Part shown: positions 54,741 through 64,000 of the stretch, piece by piece
Layout: each line of letters opens with the position of its first letter
How positions within the stretch are numbered: the stretch's first letter is position 1
DNA from: Hyperoodon ampullatus
Taxonomy: Eukaryota > Chordata > Mammalia > Artiodactyla > Ziphiidae
Reading direction: 5' to 3'
Assembly (NCBI GenBank): GCA_949752795.1
Contig: OX457061.1
Coordinates: forward strand, 10,931,492 to 10,995,491
DNA length: 64,000 nucleotides
Notes under the pieces: generated by a model
Databases searched by the model: none
What the model was told of the DNA's origin: nothing
Seen by the model: the letters and a program-made list of their open reading frames with translations, nothing else
Position numbers and translations under genes: made by a program

Positions 54741-57447
54741 GGGGAGTGTTTGGAGTTTGGTGTCTTTATGTGTCCATCTAGGGGAAGAGCTAGTAAAGAG
54801 TCTGGAAGGCACGATAGCTTGGCTGGTGGGGAGGGGAACCCAGGCCAGGGCAGAGTCCCCAGAATAGCTGACCATGGGTTCCCAGAACCCTTCACGACTG
54901 ACACTGCTGTGCTCATATATTTTCCCTAACCAAAAGAGAGAGGATTTATTTTTTTTCCATTTCTCAGAATAGGAAATCAGGGCAGGAGAGGGTGTGTGAC
55001 TAAGTGGGAATCAGAGGGCACAGGGCACCAAAGCCCAGCCACCGTAGTGCATCTCTCTGCCCTGCACCCCTATCAGCCCCGTGGGCAGGGCTGCCCCCAC
55101 TCCCGGGGTCTGAGGTCTGGGTACAGAGTCTGCTCCCAGGGCTTGGCCAGCCGGGTCACTGTGACCCCTTCTGCTTTCTGCCCAAAGCTCAGTCAGCTTA
55201 TCTCCTAATTCTCCCCCTTATCTCTTGCGCTTCCACCTCCCCACCCCCTGTTCCTTTAATTCAGGCACAAGGGTGTCTGCTCCCTAGGGCCCCAATGGGT
55301 GGGGGGCAGAACCCAGCCCTGCACGTCCTCCCTCCCCCTCTGCCTCCGCCTGGGTTGCCCAAAGTGGGCCAGTGCGACTCCCGGACCAGGCACCTCCTGC
55401 TTGGGCTCCAGGAGTGCCAGCCCCCCCGCCCCCCAAGAAGAGCAGCCCAGGCGGGTGGTCTGTGCAGAGCCCAGCTCCCTGCGGTTACCTGAGGGGAGCC
55501 TCTGCTTCCTCATCTGTAATGGGCAGGGCTGAGGAGTGTCGGGGCGTGCTGGGAACGGGGGCTGGTCTAGGTGCTCACTGAGCCTTGCCTCCCTCCTTGG
55601 AAGCTGTGATGGGGAGGCTCTCTGGGGACCGGCCACTTCCTGAGGCGCGATAAGGCGAGGTGTCTTTGCGATGCATCCTTGCCTGGTTCTCAGTCTCTCC
55701 CGGCCCCTCCCATCCAGGGCTACCTGTGGCTGAGCCTCGGGTCCCCCTGGTTGGGCTTCCTGTTCTGACAGTAATGGGGCTCTAGGACGGACCTTCTGCT
55801 GGGAGATGGAGGGGGAGGTATGGGTTCTTGACACGGAGGGGAGGGGAGGAGGGGAGGGTGGGAGGCCGGGGACTCAGAGCAGGATAGAGACAGACTCTTC
55901 CTCTTGTTCTCAGCCACACAGGCTGGGGAAGGGCTGAGCAGGCGAGGCCTGGAGGAAGCCTGACTGTGTGTCCAGCCGCTCACTTTGCTCTTTGTCCACT
56001 TTTCTCTCCCTTTGTCTGTCTGCGGACAGGCCCCAGGGCCACTCCCAGGAGAGGAGCAGAGCAGAGGGGAGGAGGGGGCTTCTAGCCCCCGAGAAGAGAG
56101 AGCCGTTGGTCAGGCCTGGGCCAGTTCCTTTTCAGGCCAGGGGCTGCCTGGGCTACTCTTCTCTCCAGGTTGGGGGTTGTTCCTCCCAGACCCCACAGGT
56201 GTCAGGGAAGACAGTGGCATGAATGGTGCCATCAGATGCTGCAGGTGCCATGTCCAGAGGATGGGGAGGGCTTCGTAGGTGAGGTAGTGATCCTGCCGTG
56301 AACTCTAGGGTGGCAAGGGTGGGTCTTCCTGCACACCTAGTGTCAAGAGCAGAGATGAACTAGACAGAGCCGTGTGACCTTGGGTAAGTTACTTGACCTC
56401 TCTGAGCTCAGTGTCCTCTCTCCATGGATTGGGGATAACACTAGTACCAACTACAAAGGCTTGTGGAGCTGCAGCACAGTGACTGTCAGCTAACGTGATT
56501 TGCATCCACTGTAGGGCATGGCCCAGGAAGGTGCCTGGGGGGTGCCCGTTGGGTCGATGGCAGCTGGCTGATGAGCCACGGATGCCGAAAGGAACTGGAG
56601 TCTGCACTGTGTCCTCCTAGGGTGACACGCTGCACCCAGCGCAGTTCTGAACACCCAGGAGTGTTCAGTATTTGTCACTATGGAGAGTTGTGGATGGAGA
56701 ATGCCAGCCGTGGCCCTGGCCTGACTCTGCTTCTCTGTGACCTCAGGAGAGTCCCGTGCCCTCACTGGGTGGCAGATTCTTCATGTGGAAATAGGAGTTT
56801 AGGCCAGGAGATCCCTAAGGGCCCTTCTGGCTCTGGCAGCCCATGGTCCTGAGTCCCACTTGTCACTGTCACGAGGGTCTACTCTTGCCATGCTAGAATG
56901 TGGCGATCCCTCAGACTGGAGGAGAGTCCCTGCCCTCACACTGAGTGCCCCTCAGTGCAGCCTGGGGATTCAGAATCGGCTCCGTGTGCCCTTCTATTCC
57001 TGCTTCTGATGTAGACCGTTGCCAGCCACCTGCTCATTCCGTGGGCCGGACCTCCTCTCTTCCCATGAACTTCAAAGCTCTGCACAAGACTGCGAGGAAG
57101 CCCTCTGTTTTCTCTACGTGGCTCCTTTTTGAGTGATTCAGGCTGCTGGAGATGTGACCACAGGCCAAATGGGCACAAGGAAAAATTAATACAAATCTTC
57201 CCTCGCATTTAAAGGAATCCTTCACAAAGCACTTCCGTGGACATTATTCCGTAACATTTATTGAGGGCTTAATATGTGCCAGACCGCCTTCTAATACTTT
57301 GCCCACTTTCCAGATGAGAAAACTGAGGCCCAGAAAGGTTACAGAACTTGCTTAAGGTCATACAACTTGTAAGAGGCAGAGCCGGGGCCTGAGCACCTCC
57401 GTTGGACCCTCTTATTATTTTGCTAGACCCCTGCCACACTTGGATGA

Positions 57448-59794
<2,347 letters not shown>

Positions 59795-62009
59795 TGAGGG
59801 TAGGGGGACGGGCTGGCAAGGAGACCCTGAGGTGGGGCTCTCCGATGGGGGCCTCTCTTAGTGAATAAAGGGGACCTGGCCCAGGGCCTGCTTCCTCTCT
59901 GGGCCTGAGTTTCTTTGTTTGGAAGGACAGAGGGCCAGGATAATGTCTAAGACTCGCCCTTGATGGGACAAGGAACCCTCCTGAGGATGTGGTAGATTCC
60001 CAGCTGACAGCCCTAGAAAAGTGCCGACGCCACCCCAGAAAATGCCCGTGTGATTTCAGGAGCTTCTGATCCCTGGCTCCCATCCTGAGGTCCCTGTGTT
60101 TCCTAATTCCCCGCTCGAAGGGTGTCTGAATTCTGACTCTGAGGTCTTTGGGGCCCAGACCCCTTTGCCCATTCATTCATTCATTCACTCATTCAAAAAA
60201 GACCCCAAATCCCTGTCTTCAAGGAGCTGACCTTCCACTGGGGAGAGAGACAATAAGCATAATATGATGAGTAAAATGTATAAATTAGTGAAATGATTCG
60301 TAAAATGTATAGCCTGGAAGATTTCGGTAAGTGCTAGGGAGGAAAACAAAGCAGGGCAGGAGCAGAGGGCCAGCCCAGCCCCCAGCTCGCCTGGCTCCCC
60401 AAGTGTCTGGTGTCTCCCTCCCTTTGCCCTCCTGACCCCGGCCCAGCCTGTGCCGCTCAGGTCTCCACCCTCCCTCTGAGCTCTCATCAGGTCAGCCTCC
60501 TTTTGTCCTCCTTCACCCAGCAAGCATGTCCCGTGCCCTCCCTGTGCCCAGCAATGCTGCGTTCACAGAGGTTTTCCCTGCTCTCAGGCGGCTCCCAGTC
60601 TGGGAGAGGCCTCCAGCCAGTGCCATCAGGGCTGAGACAGAGAGATGGGGAACCCAGAACGGGGAGCAAGGGATCTGCCGGGAAGGCTTCCTGAAAGGAC
60701 ATCTGAGCAGGGTCTTGAAGGATGAGTAGGAGTTTGTTGGGGGGGGATAAATCTTTTAGCAGAGGTGTAGATGGGATGGAAGGTTGGAACAGAGGGTCGT
60801 GAATGCCTTGTCACCTGGGGAGGGGGCAGGATCGAGACGCTGTCTTTGTGGCAAATGGCATCACAGCCACAGTCTGGCAAGGGTGTGCCTGCTCAAGAGT
60901 GGGGGCAGCTGGGGAAGCAGTGGGTAAAACAGCTGGGAGGGGGTGATTAGTGACGTACTGACTGGGGGAAGCCCTGTGTTCAGGCCGTGGCTGTATAACT
61001 TGGTGCCTGGGCTGGGCCTCCTGACTCTGCTGGCACAGCAGGTTGGTAGCTGGAGGGCGTATCGGCAAGGCTGCAGGGGTTGGTAGGGGTCGAGCATGCT
61101 GGGGGGTGAGGGCTGAATCTCAGGCAGCCAGTTAGGAGCCTGAAGCCCTTGGTAGGGCCTCAGGGACCCGAGCCAGGCTGGCTGCAGCTGGGGAAGCCCC
61201 CTTCCTTCTCTGCCTGCAGTGGTACCCTTCTCCCAATCTCAGTTTCACCAGAGCCACGGATGTGTGTGGTTTGGGGTGTGCAGGCTCCAGGGGTCATGTG
61301 CGTGTCTGTGCCTTCGTTTTCGCGCATGTATAGGATGTGAACTTTTATGGGCTAGTGGGATTTTATGTGTCATGTGGTGTGAACAATCTGTATATGGCTG
61401 AGTGGTGACTGGGGAGATGTGGAGATGTGAGGTATTTGAGGGGCGTGCTTGGGACACATTGTATTGTAGTGTGGATTCTGTGGTGGTTTGTGAGGTGATA
61501 GTTCTTGACCTGACCGTCGTCAAGAGGCCACTAGGAGGTCTTGGGGAGGGTGGGGCTGCCAGACACCAGGTTCCTTGGCCAGGGCTCCATCTTGGTGCCC
61601 CCTGCAGAGCAGGGACCTCGTCTTGGCTCTCCAGGCCACCCAGGGCCTGAGGCACATGCCTGCAGCCCTCAGCCCCTCTTCCTACCAAAGCCCCAGCACT
61701 GGGGACTGCCAGGCCCGGCACAGCCTTGGCCTCCACCAGGTGATAAATCCAGGATTCCTCCTTCTATGGGGTGTAGGGAGGACATCAAGGCTGAGCCCAG
61801 CCCTCTTCTCCTGGGTCCAGGCAAGGGGCTGTGCTCAGAACCATGAGTGCACAGCCTCTCCTGCACGCCAGGCTTCATCCTGGTTTCCAGAGGAGGCAGT
61901 TGGGGCCGGGAGACCAGGAGTGTCCACAGTGCTTGGCTGGAACAGGCTGGAGCGGGTGGGACGGAGGAGTGAGAGTGTGCACGTGTGTGTACACATGCGA
62001 GGCAGGGTG

Positions 62010-62240
62010 GAGCAGTGGTTAGGAAAGGGGACTAGCGATGGACCACCTGGATTCTAAATCTAGACTCTCTCTCTGTTTGTGGGCCCTTGAGCAAGTCACT
62101 CCCATCTCTGAGCCTCTATTTCCCCATCTGTAAAATGAACATCGTAATCATCTTTAACTTGCTATGAGATTTAATGAGAAAATTCCCCAAAATGTTCAGT
62201 GCGTGGCCTGGCCCCTCAGCGTATGCATCAGTATTGTTTC
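62010..62240 (+). repeat. MIR SINE
   Basis: 'gagcaagtcactcccatctc', 'tatttccccatctgtaaaat' and the following AT-rich part mark a MIR. Edges approximate. Confidence 0.8.
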
Positions 62241-63269
62241 TATCATAGCCATCATTAAGTTCACGAGTAAATGAACAAGTTAGTGAATGAAGTGAAGGAA
62301 GGAACGAGTCTCTCTCCATCTTTATTGCACACTGTGTGTCTGGCACAGTGCCTTGTCTTTGGGGACAGTGACCCTCAGGGTGGGGGCCAGAAACTCTAGT
62401 GGTATTGGGGCTGTGAGGGGAGAAGACCTGGGACCCAGGCCTGTCCGAGCTCGTAGGTGTGCGGTGAGAGGAGCCCAGGGGAGCCACAGGGGCCTCTGGC
62501 TGACAGGTTCCAGGTGTGGAGAGGAGCCTGGGCAGTCCAGTGTGATCAGGGCTGGGCCAAAGAGAAGAAGACAACTATGCCTAGGATATCAGGGAAGTCT
62601 GCTTGGAGGAGGGGCCTCTGAGCTGGGCGTTGTAGTATGAGCAGGAGTGTTCTGGGTGAAACAAAGCAAGCAGCAGCAAGGGCATTCCAGACTGAAGGAA
62701 CAGCTTGTGCACAGGGATGGGTGATCCTGAAAGTCTGGAAGTACCTGTGGGGCAGGGAGAGGGTGAGGAGGAGGCTGGAGAGGTGGGCAGGGGCTGAGCT
62801 GTGCAAGGCCTTGAATGCCAGGCCAGTACGTTGAAGCTTCCCTTGGGGAGGATTTTCAGCAGGGAGAAACATGATCAAGTTTGCATTTTGGCAAGGTCCT
62901 TCCAACTGCAGCATGGGAAAAGGATGGCAGGTGGCAACCCAGAGCCCTGCAAGAGGCTAGACGTGGGGCTGGGGTGAAGTGGATAAATTTGGGCAAGACG
63001 AGGGGGAAGATTTGCCCAGAGTCTGGAAGGTGGGAGGGGGCTACTCCCATGATCCCACCCAGACCACCAGAGCTGGGTCCCCAAGGGAACTGGGGTGCAG
63101 AATGGGGTGGCCACTTGCCCCTAGTCCTCCAGCTGGCATGCTGGGCATCACCCCGGGGCAGCGCCTCCCTGGGCTGCTTCAGCCTGAACTTGTGTGACGG
63201 CTGCCCCCCAACCCCTCCGCCCTTCAGCCCGCTCAGCGCCTCCTTCTTGCCTGCCTCCACAGAAGGGTG

Positions 63270-63660
63270 CCATTTGGTGTCTAAATAGCCGGCTCAGGCA
63301 GGCACGAAGGCAGGTAAGGAGGTTTAATTAAAATTAGTGCCTCTCTCCTGGCAATCACGGTGTTTATGAAGATGGGCCCGGCTGGCATTGTTCCGCAGAG
63401 GACTTAATAGAAGCTTAATGGATTGACCTAACATTCGATTTCCTGACTTGCATTGAGGCGGCGGCAGCAGCATTCCCTTAAGCGTTTGCAATTTACCCAC
63501 TGCTCGTGCCAACAAAAGGCGGCCTGAATAGCAGCCCCACTCGAGGGGCCATTGTGCGCGGGGGCGCCTGCCTGAGTCACCGCTATTGGGACAACATTCT
63601 TTACGCCTTGCTGGAATGAAAGGATTATTCAAATATTCAATTAAACCGTGAAAAGGGGGC
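63270..63660 (+). promoter_or_regulatory. Candidate intronic enhancer of NR5A1 (intron 6)
   Basis: A repeat-free block with homeodomain-type motifs: TTTAATTA then AAATTAG (63323-63337), GGATTG (63420-63425), and GGATTA (63622-63627; a PITX-type TAATCC in reverse) followed by AAATATTCAATTAAA. In mice, intron 6 holds the hypothalamic VMH enhancer and the pituitary gonadotrope enhancer, the latter bound by PITX2. Which one this is, or whether it is active, cannot be told from sequence alone. Confidence 0.5.
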
Positions 63661-64000
63661 TTTTCTGAGAACCTGGGGGCCCCCGGCTCCGCAGAGCTAG
63701 CGGGCTGCTCTTGGGGGTGGGGTTGCCGTCTCCCAGCCCCCTCCTACCTCCCACCCCCCGGATTGCTGGGAGCTGAGCAGGCCCGGCTCCAGCCCGCGAT
63801 GGCTCAAGGCCCAGAGCTGGGCAGATGAGGCCCAGTTCTTCGGTGCCCTGAGAGGAGGAGATTAATTTGCCCCCGTTTTGCAGATGACGGGAAACTGAGG
63901 CTCAGACTGGGGAAGGGACTTGCCCCGGGTCACCTAGCTGGTGGTGGAGCTGGGGTTTGAGCCCCTGACGCACGAAGGGGGCGTCTCCAGGTTTGTGTGT

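Overview
The window is mammalian nuclear DNA, almost certainly from a cetartiodactyl and probably a cetacean. It holds long introns, GT-AG splice sites, a CpG island, MIR and L2 relics, L1 fragments, a Tigger1 DNA transposon, and many tRNA-derived SINEs. The SINEs start with the 'gcttccctggtggcgcagtgg' type head found in the CHR family of whales, hippos and ruminants. I saw no BovB or Bov-tA type elements, which favours a whale or dolphin over a ruminant. The species call is inference; the repeat type is seen directly.

Two orphan nuclear receptor genes lie head to tail on the + strand. Positions 1 to about 34,600 hold the 3' part of NR6A1 (germ cell nuclear factor, GCNF): the last seven coding exons (the end of the hinge-proximal region and the whole ligand-binding domain), the stop codon at 29442-29444, and a roughly 5.1 kb 3' UTR ending at an AATAAA at 34575-34580. 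The DNA-binding domain exons lie upstream of the window. Positions about 43,166 to 64,000 hold NR5A1 (steroidogenic factor 1, SF-1/Ad4BP): a non-coding first exon, coding exons 2 to 6 (codons 1 to about 380 of an expected 461), and part of intron 6. The last coding exon (end of the ligand-binding domain and AF-2 helix) is beyond the right edge. All splice phases agree in both genes and no frame is broken.

The space between the genes (34.6-43.0 kb) has repeats, a local duplication, a 33-bp-arm palindrome and an L1 3' end, and no gene I can support. Just before NR5A1 exon 1 there is an ordered set of SOX9, E-box, CCAAT and GC-box motifs matching the known proximal SF-1 promoter. NR5A1 intron 1 carries a strong CpG island (about 45.4-47.4 kb).

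The most interesting points are: a dense cluster of let-7 and miR-196 seed matches in the NR6A1 3' UTR; the ancestral proline codon at the NR6A1 position linked to vertebral number in pigs; a tandem CAG/TAG splice acceptor in NR6A1; candidate intronic enhancers of NR5A1 in introns 4 and 6; an almost complete Tigger1 element loaded with SINEs; and a SINE pair flanked by three copies of one target site. I did not find a wholly new system. Most long open frames here are by-products of GC-rich or simple-sequence DNA.
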